Shown: positions 1-14,824 of the stretch, piece by piece | How positions within the stretch are numbered: position 1 is the first letter of the stretch | Layout of the letters: each line of letters opens with the position of its first letter | Source: Hydractinia symbiolongicarpus | Taxonomy: Eukaryota; Cnidaria; Hydrozoa; Anthoathecata; Hydractiniidae | Direction: 5' to 3' | Assembly: GCF_029227915.1 (NCBI RefSeq) | Contig: NC_079878.1 | Location: 8,434,001 to 8,498,000 of the forward strand | Length of the DNA stretch: 64,000 nucleotides | The notes under the pieces: generated by a model | What the model was told of the DNA's origin: nothing | The model's input: only the letters and a program-made list of their open reading frames with translations | The model's database searches: none | Made by a program: the position numbers and the translations under genes

Positions 1-412
1 CGCTTAAATTTTGAAGCCGTTATCCTACCATTTCTCTGTTTTAACCATTCATCAGAAAGACCTTGACTTACGGTGTTATCCGATAAAGTTTTTATTTCTT
101 CATCTTTTAATTTTAAAGTGTCGCTAAACTTGTTTACTACTGTATCGTTATCACTTATTGAAAAAGATTTTGATTTTCTGAAATTCACAGCTCTTTTACA
201 AAGTGTCTCTGGAAATTTGATTCTATTTGTGTCTCTGATAAGCATTGACTTGTCTTCCATCACTTTAAGAAAACAGCAATTGGGCGAAATGTTTTTAAAA
301 CATTGTATATATCTGAACGGACTCTTTTTTTATTTGAGAAATATATTTTTAATTCTTCTGACAACGGTGTATAATTTTGTTTCCGCTTAGCTTTGGTAGC
401 CACTGCCTCCAT
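1..412 (-). pseudogene. YqaJ-type nuclease segment of SWIM-YqaJ gene, copy A
   Basis: The minus-strand reading starts at the in-frame ATG at 412 and matches the 9675-10118 segment of copy B. It ends in the conserved lead-in to the YqaJ nuclease fold, a W-x-x-x-R-x-G-x-[IL]-T-A-S-x-F motif, which is cut by the window edge. Copy A is one base shorter than copy B near 290 (the GGGCGAAATG stretch), which breaks the frame. YqaJ domains are PD-(D/E)XK nucleases related to phage exonucleases. Confidence 0.6.
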
Positions 413-475
413 AGTATCCCCAGCAGTTTTTTCTTATAAGAATCCTGCTTAATTAAAAATTAGGATAGTTTGCCA

Positions 476-1443
476 GGTTTAACTGCTGATGTTTAACTTG
501 TTGGATGGTACATTCCACTTTGATAATTCCATTGTGCAGGTTGGGTGTGTTACCCAAATAAGTATATACAGCTGCTGCCACTCTGAACAAGATCCCTGCA
601 ACATGGTTACAGCTACCTGTGAAAAGTAAAAAAAAAAATGGAAATGTTTTGAAAGATCAATTTCATTCTTGCAAATATTTTTTAGAAAGAATTAAATCAA
701 GTGCAGGAAAAATTAAATTTTGATTTACCCAGCAAACCAGCTGTACAGCTACAATAGCCAGCTAATATTTTACCACCTGGCATTCTACCATGGTCTTTTT
801 CAATGATACACCAAACTTCATACTGTTTTGAATTAACTCTTTGCGATGGTAGACACTTTGTTTTAATGATACAATATTTGCACTCTGGTTGCAGCATGAT
901 GATAAATATCTCACCAACAAACCCATTGGAATAATATCTGTAAGCCTTTCCTTCTTTGTATTCGCACTCTAACCTCTGCCACAAATTATCTTGTGAAATG
1001 ACATTTAGAAAATGCCTAGATATGTCCATGAAATATGTCCATTTGGCCAATAAGCTAATCCTTCATTTTCTCCTACCCAACTCAGTTTTTTTGTCAAGGG
1101 ATCTTCCAAAGAGAGAGACTGAAACTTTTCTGTATACTCTTTCAGTAACAAACGTTCCCGATGTTCCACTTCAGAATAAACAGGGACACATTCTTCATAA
1201 GCAGAAAATGCCCTGAAAGAAGAGAAATGAAAAGTGTAATCATAAAAAGCTAGCACAAAAAAAGAAACGAGGATTTAGCTAGCTAGCTTGTGGGCACCAC
1301 ATACCTTGATACTAAAGTATCGAATGAACCATTTAAAGGTTTGTTTCTAATACCCGAGTACTGTTTAAGTGCATTCGCACCATGTATTTTAAAATCTTCC
1401 AACGATTTGATCTCAAGCTCAAGTAAATTACTTTTTTTGACAT
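476..1443 (-). pseudogene. SWIM zinc-finger part of SWIM-YqaJ gene, copy A
   Basis: Three exon pieces can be read by comparison with copy B: a first exon about 1443-1305, a second about 1212-730 ending at a GT donor after Gly-Leu-Leu-Gly, and a third starting near 620. The second exon supplies the CxC half of a SWIM finger (Tyr-Cys-Ser-Cys-Thr-Ala-Gly) and the third the CxH half (Cys-Asn-His-Val-Ala-Gly). The second exon changes frame near 1030. SWIM fingers bind DNA or protein and are recurrent partners of transposon-encoded YqaJ nucleases. It is non-functional as read. Confidence 0.65.
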
Positions 1444-1759
1444 TTTAAACATTCACTTTCGTTTGTTTCCATGTAGCAATTTAACGTTTTACTCGAAATT
1501 TTTTTCCCGGTTATTTTTGTGGTGTATTTTGAAGAACAAATTTTCATTTTGAAAAAGGCTTATTCACTAAAATATTTTTTGCGGAAAAAATAACGAGTCA
1601 GTATTGAGCATTTCAATAGGAAAGAGAAAAAAAAACAGAAAACAAACACTGGGCTTCAAAAAAGTAAGTTCACGCCTAGTTGTAAAAATATGCTATGATA
1701 TTAAAGTTGTTAAAAAATTTCAATGTGTTTTCTCTAAATTCTTCTCTAAATTTGATTAA

Positions 1760-2359
1760 AGGAGAGGCGAACTGCTGCAGAAAAAAAACTGATGATTTTG
1801 CTTGCTCCATAAACTGTAACTATAAACCATACATCATTTTGCTTACATTTATGTGAGTGCTGAATTATTTATAATTGAGTATTTTTACGCATTTGTCAAA
1901 CGGGTGGCTAAATTAAAAAACAATGGGATATATTTCTCTTTATTGTGATGGTCACGTGGTCAATGTACAGTTGAAGATCTAAAATGGCAAAAATGTTGCA
2001 CAACATGTAAAGAACATATTTTTATTATTTTGTACTACTTAACTTGCGAATAAAATAGCGAGTAAAGATAAAGAAAGTAAAAAACCAAGGAAGAAAGATG
2101 AAGCCACCATATCGCACGTTCGCTTTGTTATTGAAGGTTTCCGGTCTGTATAGTTATTCAAACTTGAAAAATGGAATTTCTGTAAAAATGTTGTTAGAAA
2201 GGTATATAGGTAGTTAGCTGTTCGTGAAATGTAGTTTTTTATTTGGTAGTATAGTAGTTATCTTGGCATATTTTAGGATTTAGAAATCTATATATATTTT
2301 ACTCTCGTTAAAAATTTACTTTCTGGCTGCCACAAAATAGTTTCTTGTTCGCCTCTCCT
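1760..2359. mobile_element. 600 bp TTAA-flanked MITE
   Basis: Perfect 13 bp inverted ends (AGGAGAGGCGAAC at 1760-1772, complement at 2347-2359) are flanked by TTAA at 1756-1759 and 2360-2363. There is no coding capacity. TTAA duplication fits piggyBac or Kolobok; the AGG start favours Kolobok. It inserted at the right edge of copy A, so it is younger than that copy. Confidence 0.75.
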
Positions 2360-2363
2360 TTAA

Positions 2364-5405
<3,042 letters not shown>

Positions 5406-6145
5406 CCCTATTCGGTCCGGGGTTTTTCGAACATACTATGACCGGGGGGGGGGGGGGGGGCGGATTCAATAACTTTTCATAGGGTTGTTCAAATTGAATC
5501 AAACTTGGCACACTTATAGTACGTCATAAAAGGAACAAAATGGCGCCAAAAAAGTTTGCTTGCGTCAGCACATTTTCTGTGACGTCATCAAAAGCTTAAA
5601 AATTGTTAAATATGCCACTATCTGCTTAAAATATAATTACTTTTGTTCTAGAGCGAATTTTTACATTCTGTTTGAAGTTTCTGAAAGCTAAATAAAAGTT
5701 ATTTAACATATCTTCCGGTTTTTACATGGATCGGATGAAAAATTGCCAAAAATTGCCCAAAAATCCGTTTTTTTTTTCGATTTTCGGGTAAAATCCGACA
5801 AAATCGGGAAATCGGATTAGTCACGTGTTCAAATTATTCCAAAAGATTCTTCTTGATGAAACAAATTTGTGTTGCAAGTTTCAAGTTCTAAGGATAATCC
5901 TAACAGGAGTTATTATATTTTCCCCATTATAAGGATTTCATAGAGATTTTTAGGGGTAGTTTCGAGTAATGGCCAATATCAAAGCCTCTGAAAGGTATGG
6001 GACCTAAAAAAATTAGCAAGCAGGTGTCTAATAGATAAATGTTGAAACACAGTTAGCATCATAGCCATATAACAAAGCAATCAGGAGTTATTAAAAAAAA
6101 ACCGTCAGGGGGGGGCGGAATCCGCCCCCCCCGGACCGAATAGGA
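5406..6145. mobile_element. 740 bp piggyBac-like MITE
   Basis: The ends read CCCTATTCGGTCCGGGG at 5406 and the complement of TCCTATTCGGTCCGGGG ending at 6145, one mismatch at the outermost base. TTAA flanks both sides (5402-5405 and 6146-6149). CCC-type ends with TTAA are the piggyBac signature. Poly-G/poly-C runs lie just inside both ends. No transposase is encoded. Confidence 0.75.
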
Positions 6146-6149
6146 TTAA

Positions 6150-7323
6150 ATAACATATTGGGCATCCAAGACAGAAAAGTTCACCACATATATTGGGTAT
6201 CCATGTTTTATTCGTTATAGGTACTCACCTTGCTTGTATCTTAAACTTTCTAATGAAATAAACTTTGAACAGGCTAGCTAGCTATATCCCACGAAATTTT
6301 GTATAAAAACATACGTTTATTGCATATAAAGCCAGTTAGCAACAAGAATAAATTTAAAATCTTTTTAGAGGTATTAACCACCTTCCTAAAGCTAGCAACA
6401 TAGCATTTCTTAACAAATACAGCTCCGCGTTTTGTCTCTGTTTCAAACAAACTTTCTATTTACTGATATTTAATATATTTTACAGACCGTACCTTATTTA
6501 CCGCCAAAAGGAAAACTGAATTTTTTTTGTCTTTTTCTAGAATATATGTGGCTTTAAAGAGTATATTATTTCTTATTTATTTATTTGTTTGGTTATTTGT
6601 TTGTTTTTGGTTGTTTGTTTGTTTGTTTGTTTGTTTATTTATTTATTTATCACGAATATTTATATAGGATGGCCATTTAAAAATTAGTAAGATATACCAT
6701 ACCTATATATACAAAATTTTCTGTCTATCCTTCGGAAATTGCGGGAATTGAGCTTATTGAATTGTTTCATAGCCTCTTTTAATATGATAGAAAAATACTT
6801 TTCGATGTTTATCTAAAATAGCTCTGGGTACTAAAATGCTTCGTTCATTCATGTAAAATCGAGTAAAATATATTATGCAGGGAAAACTGAGAAATTCTCT
6901 TTGTAATGTTTTTTAAAAACATTTTTTGCAATGTATTTGCCGTTTTGACTTGGCGAAAAACGAATTCGTTTTTATAATAATTTCACAACTATTTATTACA
7001 AATGGCACCGAGTAGAACTCGTCTCCGCACCTCTACCCCATTGTAAAAAGAAATCCTGGATGCCTGTAAACCACATTAATAAAAATTCCCTTTTCTTCAC
7101 TACACCGTCGAGTATAATTGTTCACCTATAAACATGGGGTCCTACGGTGCCGAGAATACACCTTTTTCGAAAGTCTTGGTTTTAAGCGGTTTTAAGCGAT
7201 GCTACCATGCGCACGAAAATTTCGAATAAAACAGTCTGTACGAAAAGTTTTGCAAAGGAAGTCTCAGGTTTTTCAGTGCCAGACGCTTTCAATTTTCGTG
7301 CTATAATTGTCTTTAAAATACTT
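6150..7323. other. No gene seen; left flank or leader of ISL2EU-like copy B
   Basis: No exon is visible. The left end of the transposon containing the THAP-DDE gene should lie near 7.1-7.3 kb, but I could not find an inverted match to its right end near 11.44 kb. Confidence 0.35.
6568..6652. repeat. (TTTG/TTTA)n tetranucleotide repeat
   Basis: Interrupted runs of TTTG and TTTA units. Confidence 0.85.
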
Positions 7324-8928
7324 ATGGCTTATCATTGTGCTGTGTTTAACTGTGCCAATGGCGCTTATAAATTAAATAAATGGAAGGAAACTGTTTGTGA
7401 GGATCACAATGTAAAAAAAGTGAATGTTCCTTTGGAACCACTATTTAGTAGGCTTTATCCATTTCCAACAACAAAAAAGAAAATCCTGAAAAGAGAAAAA
7501 TGTGGATACAGCTACTTAACCGACTTGCCTCTGGTTCAAAAGAAAAGTTGTTTGAGCCCAGTAAAGATGCAAGAGTTTGTAGTGAACACTTTCTTGATGG
7601 CAAGCCCACTGAGTGCAATCCCCATCCTACTGAAAATATGGGTTATGATTCTCGAAAAATAAGCTCACTTTTATTTAAATCCCCTTCACAGAGAAAGCCA
7701 CAAAAAAAATACAAAAGCGTATGGTGATGCTGATAACTGCCTACAAATAACTGAAGATGTGAATGTTACCAACCTGGGTGATAAAAATAATGTAGATAAC
7801 AGCATTAGCACCTTTGTTCACGTCACAATAATAATAGCAAGTTTTATAGCTCTTATAATGATGTTTCTTAAAAGATGTTTAAATGTAGAGAGGGAAAACA
7901 GAGAACTTAAAAATAACAACATAAAGTTAAAGACAAAATCTGCAAAATTATCACATTTGCTTAACCAAACAAAGTTACGAAAAAGAACTGAAAAATACCA
8001 TAACCATATCTTTGTTCGTAAAAGCGTATCCATTTATAAAGAAATAATAAGTGTAACTTTTATACAAACATAAACAACCGAGAAACATTTGAATATTTTC
8101 ATGATGCAATAAAGCCTCATGTATGTCCAAGATTTCATTATACAAAAAGTGAAAAAAATCAGTTAAAGAAATTTGGTCGAACACGTAAATTATGTTCCAA
8201 GGATGAGTTTTTGTTGGTTTTGATGAAGTTGAGGCTAGGAGTATTGTTTGAAGACTTAGCAGATCGATTCAAAATTTCAGTGGCAACAACTTCTAAAATA
8301 TTTGCCTGTTGGATTAGAGCTATGTCTGAATTTTTTAGCTGTATGGTTTATATGCCAGACCAAGACAGAATCCGAGAAAATATGCCCAAACGTTTCAAAA
8401 ATTTATTGATCTTATTGCAATTATTGATTGCTCTGAGGTTTTTATAGAGACCCCAAGGGATCTGGAGCTACAAAGTGCTACATGGTCTGATTATAAACAT
8501 CACAATACGATGAAGTTTCTCATTTCGGTTACTCCAAGTTCATTTATAAATTTCTTGTCCGAGCCTTATACTGGACGAATTTCTGACAAAGCCCTTACTC
8601 TTGACAGTGAATTTTTAGATATTGTGCCACCCTACTCTCGTGTTATGGCTGACAAAGGATTTAATATTGCCAATGAATGTGCTGCCCGTAGTATATATTT
8701 TACTGTACCACCTGGAAAACGTGGGGCATCACAAATGACTCCTTCCGAAGTTAGAAAAACCAGCAATATTGCGAAATTAAGAATGCTAGTGGAACAGGTT
8801 ATTTGAAGGGTAAAAACCTTTAGAATTTTAGCACATGAAGTACCAATTACACTTTTGCCTCATTTGAAGGAATTTATAGTTGCATGTTGTGGCTTATCAA
8901 ATGCAAAATCAGCCATTATGAAGGATTA
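7324..8928 (+). pseudogene. THAP-domain DDE transposase (ISL2EU/IS5-like), broken
   Basis: The reading starts at ATG 7324 with a THAP zinc finger: Cys-x4-Cys in the first 15 residues and a downstream Cys-x2-His (Val-Cys-Ser-Glu-His-Phe). A hydrophobic segment and a charged coiled coil follow (7840-7960), then a helix-turn-helix and a DDE_Tnp_4-like catalytic core with acidic residues at Ile-Asp-Cys-Ser-Glu, Met-Ala-Asp-Lys-Gly-Phe and Val-Glu-Gln. Frame changes occur near 7495 (A-run), 7710 (A-run), 8065 and 8405, and a TGA at 8804-8806 follows the last catalytic Glu. It ends at 8928, overlapping the 3' end of the convergent SWIM-YqaJ gene. A transposase of this type would cut and paste the element; this copy cannot. 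Confidence 0.8.
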
Positions 8929-11143
8929 GACATTGAACATTATTGTATATACACATATATACTATATATAATATCACATACATATAATCATATAATATAT
9001 ATACTTTTCTTGATATAGAGATATCTTTTGTCATCAGAATGTTATTTATAACTGTTGTATTTAACTCCCTGTTTATTTTTTCAGGGATCTTGGGTACTGA
9101 AATCATTTCCATGCTTCTGTCTGTGTCTTTACTTGCAATGTCTTGGTAAATCAGTTCAGGTGCGATATATGTTTTCCAAAATAAATCAAGTTTTAAAATC
9201 AGATTGTGCCAAAACGTTTGATCAAAAGCTATTCGTTTCAAATGGTAACCCAAAGATGTGTAAACGAAAAAATCTGAATATTTTGAAGCTGCAACAGCCA
9301 TTTGACCTTGTATTTGAAAATAATATTCACTTGTTGCTTTTAAATAAGCCTTTCCATTGCATTCATATAAGTGATTATATTTTGCTGCATCTGGGATTTT
9401 TTTAATTAAAGATGCTGGGCACTTAATCTCCACTAAACCGTAACCATGACAACTGCAACGTACTTCTAAATCAGGAGTAACACTTATCCATGGATGTGAT
9501 TTTAAGACCTTTATACCACAATCTTTTGTTGATAAGTTTTGATGTTTATTTTTATTAGCTTTTCATAGTGTTTCTTTGCATGATACTACATAGCTATACC
9601 ATGCTTCATTTGCCATGTTTGATGTTGAATTATATAACTTCTACAATTAAATTACTTGCATCTTGATTTGGATATTATAACAAAGTTTCCATTCTGGTAA
9701 AAACTCGCTTAAATTTTGAAGCCGTTATCCTACCATTTCTCTGTTTTAACCATTCATCGGAAAGACTTTGACTTATGGTGTTATCCGATAAAGTTTTTAT
9801 TTCTTCATCTGTTAATTTTAAAGTGTCGCTAAACTTGTTTACTACTGTATCGTTATCACTTATTGAAAAAGATTTTGATTTTCTGAAATTTACAGCTCTT
9901 TTACAAAGTGTCTCTGGAAATTTGATTATATTTATGTCTCTGATAAGCATTGACTTGTCTTCCATCACTTTAACAAAACAGCAATTGGGCGAAGTTGTTT
10001 TTAAAACATTGTATATATCTGAACGGACTCTTTTTTTATTTGAGAAATATATTTTTAATTCTTCTGACAACGGTGTATAATTTTGTTTCCGCTTAGCTTT
10101 GGTAGCCACTGCCTCCATAGTATCCCCAGCAGTTTTTTTTTATAAGAATCCTGCTTAATTAAAAATTTGGATAGTTTGCCAGGTTTAACTGCTGATGTAT
10201 AACTTGTTGGGTGGTACATTCCACTTTGATAATTTCATTGTGCAGGTTGGGTGTGTTACCCCAATAAGTACAGCTGCTTTCACTCTGAACAAGATCCCTG
10301 CAACATGGTTACAGCTACCTGTGAAAAGTAAAAAAAAATGGAAATGTTTTGAAAGATCAATTTCATTCTTGCAAATATTTTTTAGAAAGAAGTAAATCAA
10401 GTGCAGGAAAAATTAAATTTTGATTTACCCAGCAAACCAGCTGTACAGCTACAATACCCAGCTAATATTTTACCACTTGGCATTCCACCATGGTCTTTTT
10501 CAATGATACACCAAACTTCATACTGTTTTGAATTAACTCTTTGCGATGGTAGACACTTTGTTTTAATGATACAATATTTGCACTCTGGTTGCAGCATGAT
10601 GATAAATATCTCACCAACAAACCCATTGGAATAATATCTGTAAGACTTTCCTTCTTTGTATTCGCACTTTAACCTCTGCCACAAATTATCTTGTGAAATG
10701 ACATTTAGGAAATACCTAGATATGTCCATGAAATATGTCCATTTGGCCAATAAGCTAATCCTTCATTTTCTCCTACCCAACCCAGTTTTATTGTCAAGGG
10801 ATCTTCCAAAGAGCGAGACTGAAACTTTTCTGTATACTCTTTCAGTAACAAACGTTCCCGATGTTCCACTTCAGAATAAACAGGGACACATTCTTCATAA
10901 GCAGAAAATGCCCTGAAAGAAGAGAAATGAAAAGTGTAGTCATAAAAAGCTAGCACAAGAAAAAAAACGAGGATATAGCTAGCTACCTTGTGGGTACCAC
11001 ATACCTTGCTACTAAAGTATCGAATGAACCATATAAAGGTTTGTTTCTAATACCCGAGTACTGTTTAAGTGCATTCGCACCATGTATTTTAAAATCGTCC
11101 AACGATTTGATCTCAAGTTCAAGTACATTACTTTTTTTGACAT
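8909..11143 (-). pseudogene. SWIM-YqaJ accessory gene of ISL2EU-like element, copy B
   Basis: Reading 3' to 5' on +: exon 1 is 11143-11005 (ATG at 11143, donor GTAT), exon 2 is 10912-10428 and exon 3 starts at 10318. Exon 2/3 joining completes a SWIM finger, CxC then CxH (Cys-Asn-His-Val-Ala-Gly). After further coding at 10118-9675 comes the YqaJ nuclease core near 9500-9400, with Thr-Pro-Asp and Val-Glu-Ile-Lys-Cys-Pro as the catalytic D...ExK motif. Breaks include a seven-A frame change in exon 1, a frame change near 10720, another near 10140 and a TGA just before the nuclease core (about 9562). The role of YqaJ in ISL2EU transposition is not established. Confidence 0.75.
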
Positions 11144-11446
11144 TTTAGACATTCACTTTCGTTTGTTTTCATGTAGCAATTTAACGTTTTACTCGAAATT
11201 TTTTTCCCGGTTATTTTTGTGGTGTATTTTGAAGAACGAATTTTCATTTTGAAAAAGGCTTATTCACTAAAATATTTTTGCGGAAAAAATAACGAGTCAA
11301 TATTGAGCATTTCAATAGGAAAGAGAAAGAAAAACAGAAAACAAACACTGGGCTTTAAAAGAGTAAGTTCACGCCTAGTTGTAAAAATATGCTATGATAT
11401 TAAAGTTGTTAAAAAATTTCAATGTGTTTTCTCTGACTTGATTATA

Positions 11447-12199
11447 CAAAGGGGTGATGGATATGCAAAGTATGTTTGACAAACGTAATAAGGCTGGGAA
11501 GAAGAGAATTACAGCATGTGTTCCAGACACCAGGTCAAGTCACCAGGAATATTTATAGCTACCATAACTGCATTTATTTGACTTTTAAATGTGTTTTTTT
11601 TTTGCTTTCCAATGGAAGTAAATACTTTCTAAGGAATTTCACCTCCTCAGCGCGTTTAAAGGTGGAGATTGGTATTGTAGTGAAAACTGTCCACTTCTTC
11701 CGTTAAGATATTGTGCCACAACCGGTGAAACGCAAACGGACAGTGGTTATTGCATAAAATTCATGTTGGTAAGAAAATGAGTTAGTACCGTTAAAACCAC
11801 AAATGCACCCGTGCCATTAGAAAGTCAAGCAAATGTAGGTTTTACAACTGTTTCCACTTCTTCAGCACGCGTTAAAACACGAATTTCTACCACATTGAAA
11901 ATTGCGACATAAAACCTACGCATAAGTAAAATTATAAACTTCAAAAGCCAAATCTTGATCTGTCAGGAGCATTTTTAGATTAGGAAGAGCTCCATGGCCA
12001 TAATACTACACCTCTCCATCGTATATTCGGAGAATGGCTAATGCTCATGAGGATATAAAAAGTATTGTGCCTGCTATTGGTGTAATAAGTATAGTACTCC
12101 TAATTTTGCTTAAGCAAAGCTAGACAGTCTTATAGTTTGCACAAACAATAAAACTTCGACGTTTTGTGTTGCCTGTGTGCTTTTCAACAGCAACTGCAA
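11447..12199. other. No gene seen
   Basis: AT-rich DNA without a credible exon or element boundary. Confidence 0.4.
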
Positions 12200-12560
12200 T
12201 GTGTAAACTTTAAACAATAAAATATTTTACGTTAGCAGCTAAACGTAAGAAGACTTGATTATATTTGCTAGAATGCCAGGCAAGACAGCTGCAGCTTCAC
12301 CGGCTAGTCACTTTAGCATGTTCGCAATCCTCTCAAACTGTTTTCGCACAAAGCGCTTACCACTACTACATCCAGCACTAGCCGCTGCACCAGCAGCACT
12401 GCCTATATCAGTGAAAACAAACACAATAGTTGAAATGATCATCTCTATAGCCGGGAATATAGCAGTAAATATGACAAATGTTGCGCGCTTGGACACATGA
12501 CCAGCTCGTGTTCGCGTTTGATGTAAGTGTTATTTTTTGTAGGAGCTTTATTCTTGGTCC
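12200..12560 (-). pseudogene. Relic of a Polinton-type membrane/glycine-rich protein
   Basis: Minus-strand reading shows a hydrophobic segment (Ile-Glu-Met-Ile-Ile-Ser-Thr-Ile-Val), a Ser/Ala/Gly-rich linker, a basic stretch, then Leu-Ala-Gly-Glu-Ala-Ala-Ala-Val-Leu-Pro-Gly-Ile. This matches in order the tail of the Polinton gene at 33002-34002 (Leu-Ile-Ser-Thr-Leu-Val, Gly-rich linker, Leu-Ala-Gly-Lys-Ala-Gly-Ala-Ala-Leu-Gln-Gly-Ile). A TGA separates the basic stretch from the final hydrophobic part. It points to an older Polinton-like insertion; the remaining genes are not recognisable. Confidence 0.45.
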
Positions 12561-13432
12561 CGGTGTTGCACGTATACCAGACCTTGCTTCTGTTTCTTTA
12601 CGCATGCTGATGCGACCTACAAAACCTTCAACATTGCACTGAAATTTAACAAGGTAAGTTAAGAAGGTCCTGTGGAATGGTCTTGATGTATGGCCATGAC
12701 ATTTAAAAAAGTACTGCCCTGTAAAGTCATCACAATAAGGAGGATACTAGCCTTAAGCAAGACCTACAACTGCATAAAATTTAAAAGGTGTCCTTCTTCT
12801 TTTCTGCAAAATGTAAAGAGTTGGAAGTGGACAAAGTCTTTTACAATCCTAAGAATAAATTGATTATTATACCCGTGAAAGTTGAGATAAACAAACTTCA
12901 CTCGCACGCCACCCTTACCAGGATCATTTCGAGCAAATCGTAATCTTATTGACAGCCCTGAATCTAACCTTGCGATTAGAAAGTTTTACAATAAAAATTA
13001 TGCTCTGCTTGGATTCTTAGCTTCCACTCGGTAAGATACTTAGAGTGTCTAAAGAGTTTTGTGTGTGCCCAATAGAGAGTAAAAAAAGGCACGACCTGTC
13101 ACCTTTCATTGTTTGAGGAATTTAAGGTCAGTAAACGTGCTAGTCAACCAACTAAAATTTGCATCAGATGTCAATCTCAAAGGTAAACAACATGTGCGGC
13201 GGTGCCGATTATGCGAGAACGATTTTCAAAGATCCAAATTGAAACTATGCAATTGAAGTCGAATATGCAAACATAGTAGGGTGAGAAGAGAGTGTACGAG
13301 TATTATATTTTAAGATTTAAGTGTATTTTTATTATCACGCTGGTCACCTAGTAGATATCATTAGCTCTCGAATCTCATAACGTGCTTTAGGGAAATAAGG
13401 GAGTAGTTTCCACGATTTACCTTGGGTGCAAC
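12561..13432. other. No intact gene; possible decayed viral DNA
   Basis: It lies between two virus-like fragments. A short open stretch at about 12799-12960 (+) is coding-like but unrecognised. Nothing else can be supported. Confidence 0.3.
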
Positions 13433-13539
13433 ACAAAGCATTACGAGGGCAAATTGAAGCATTGTTTATTGAACGCTTAATCGTAAAAAAATACGGTAAG
13501 GACTGGCATATAGACCACATAATACCATCTTCAAACTGA
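13433..13539 (+). pseudogene. HNH-endonuclease-like fragment
   Basis: An open stretch ends in Tyr-Gly-Lys-Asp-Trp-His-Ile-Asp-His-Ile-Ile-Pro before a TGA at 13537-13539. The W-H-[IV]-D-H-[IV]-I-P motif is the signature of HNH nucleases of phages and large DNA viruses, and the upstream Leu-Arg-Gly-Gln-Ile matches the helical lead-in of the same family. About 35 residues remain. It could belong to the same old insertion as the fragment at 12.2 kb. Confidence 0.45.
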
Positions 13540-13848
13540 CATTTGGAATCCAGTGATTAAAAAATAAATTGGACATATCGAACTTTCATGCTGTTACTAT
13601 ATGATCAGTCTAAAAATAAGGATAATTTTTATCGACAAAAATTCGGAACAAGTGTGAATTACGTGTGGAAGAAAACGATAATAAAAATCGGATTTTTTTA
13701 AAGCAATGAACACATAGCTCCTGGGAAAAAAGAAATTGGCTAAGATTTTCTGTTTTACAGGTACTCAGGTCAGGTAAATAGCAATACAAATGCAGTAGCC
13801 GATTATTTGAAATTTTACTCAAAGGGGCCTGGTAATCAAACGGCGTTT

Positions 13849-14100
13849 GGCTGGGTGAGGGGCGCCTAATCTAAAAGAGGAATTTTTATAAAATGTTTTG
13901 TGCTATTGTAAGAGAAAGTAAAGGTACATTCTTGTAACAACCACGGTACAATCTGGAATAACCTTCGCGGACGAAAGGCTGGGTGAGGGGCGCCTAATCT
14001 AAAAGAGGAATTTTTATAAAATGTTTTGTGCTATTGTAAGAGAAAGTAAAGGTACATTCTTGTAACAACCACAGTACAATCTGGAATAACCTTCTGATCC
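13849..14100. repeat. Tandem duplication, unit about 128 bp
   Basis: The stretch starting GGCTGGGTGAGGGGCGCC at 13849 repeats almost exactly from 13977. Part of the unit occurs again at 17801-17880, where it starts the second 3.8 kb unit. Confidence 0.85.
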
Positions 14101-14189
14101 GCCCAGTTCCAATATAACCGTAGCAAGGGTTTTTCTGAGTGGGGCGCAAGTTCAGTCGCTACTAATACAGCCGCCCCTAGTCTTATGAC

Positions 14190-14824
14190 ACTGTTCTGCC
14201 CAATCTCTGGACATAAAATTGCCCAGTCTTAAGACTGGGCAGGGCGTCACAAGATTGGGCAAAAGATCATGTTAGGCCCATCTTTGGCAAGTCCCAACAA
14301 ACATTCTCAGGCACATTAAAACATCATATTTTGGGTACTGTTGAATTGACCCGGCCAGTTTTTGGACACAGTAGAGTAAAAATCGTAGCTAGCTAGCTAG
14401 GCAGCTGGTAGAGCACGTGTTATACATTCAGCATTTATATACAGCTTGTAGTATAGCGGCTAAATTTTAAAAATAAATTGTTTTTATTTATAAAGGATCA
14501 GAAAAATCGTATTCAACCATATTATTAGTTAGCTGGCTGTTAATTTCATTGGATGAGATGTTTAGCCAGCTATCGAGCTGTAGCCAGCTAGCTAATATGG
14601 TTGAGTAGTTTCAATTTTTTAAACATAATAAATGGTATATATAAATTTTTGGCCTCTTGATTTTCCAAGAAAAGTTTCAATTTAAAGTTCCTATTAAGAG
14701 GTAAATTCTAGAAATTTATTGTTCTGTTTGTCTTTCACAATTGTTCTAAGATTGGGCATTTACGTCCATAGATTGGGCAGTCCAGTCTTAAGACGGGGCG
14801 CGTTCCAAGATTTGGCAGAACAGT
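14190..14824. mobile_element. MITE with AGTCTTAAGACT palindromes, copy in unit 1
   Basis: The ends are inverted copies of ACTGTTCTGCCCAATCT (complement at the right with one mismatch). Several copies of AGATTGGGCA and the palindrome AGTCTTAAGACT sit just inside both ends. No clear target duplication. A tRNA A-box-like word (GCTGGTAGAGCACG) at about 14403-14416 is probably fortuitous or an old SINE trace. Confidence 0.55.

Larger units (their letters stand above)
1..1758 (-). mobile_element. ISL2EU-like element, copy A (right part only)
   Basis: This stretch repeats about 9700-11446 in the same orientation with few differences, so it is the right-hand part of a second copy of the same element; the rest lies before the window. 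It holds the 5' portion of the minus-strand SWIM-YqaJ gene and its upstream region. Similarity stops near a GATTA motif at 1754-1758, where a TTAA MITE has inserted. I found no terminal inverted repeat. Confidence 0.65.
7140..11446. mobile_element. ISL2EU-like DNA transposon, copy B
   Basis: A convergent pair of genes, THAP-DDE transposase on + and SWIM-YqaJ on -, is the known two-gene layout of the ISL2EU superfamily. The right boundary is set by loss of similarity with copy A near 11446. The left boundary is a guess, since no inverted repeat or target duplication could be identified. Confidence 0.6.

Noticed and set aside
956-1216. Plus-strand ORF opposite the SWIM exon (and its twin at 10656-10916)
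   Set aside because: Shadow of the minus-strand SWIM exon; no domain of its own.
14388-14460. tRNA gene at GCTGGTAGAGCACG (and copy near 18205)
   Set aside because: Only the A-box-like word is present; no acceptor stem, anticodon arm or B box folds around it.
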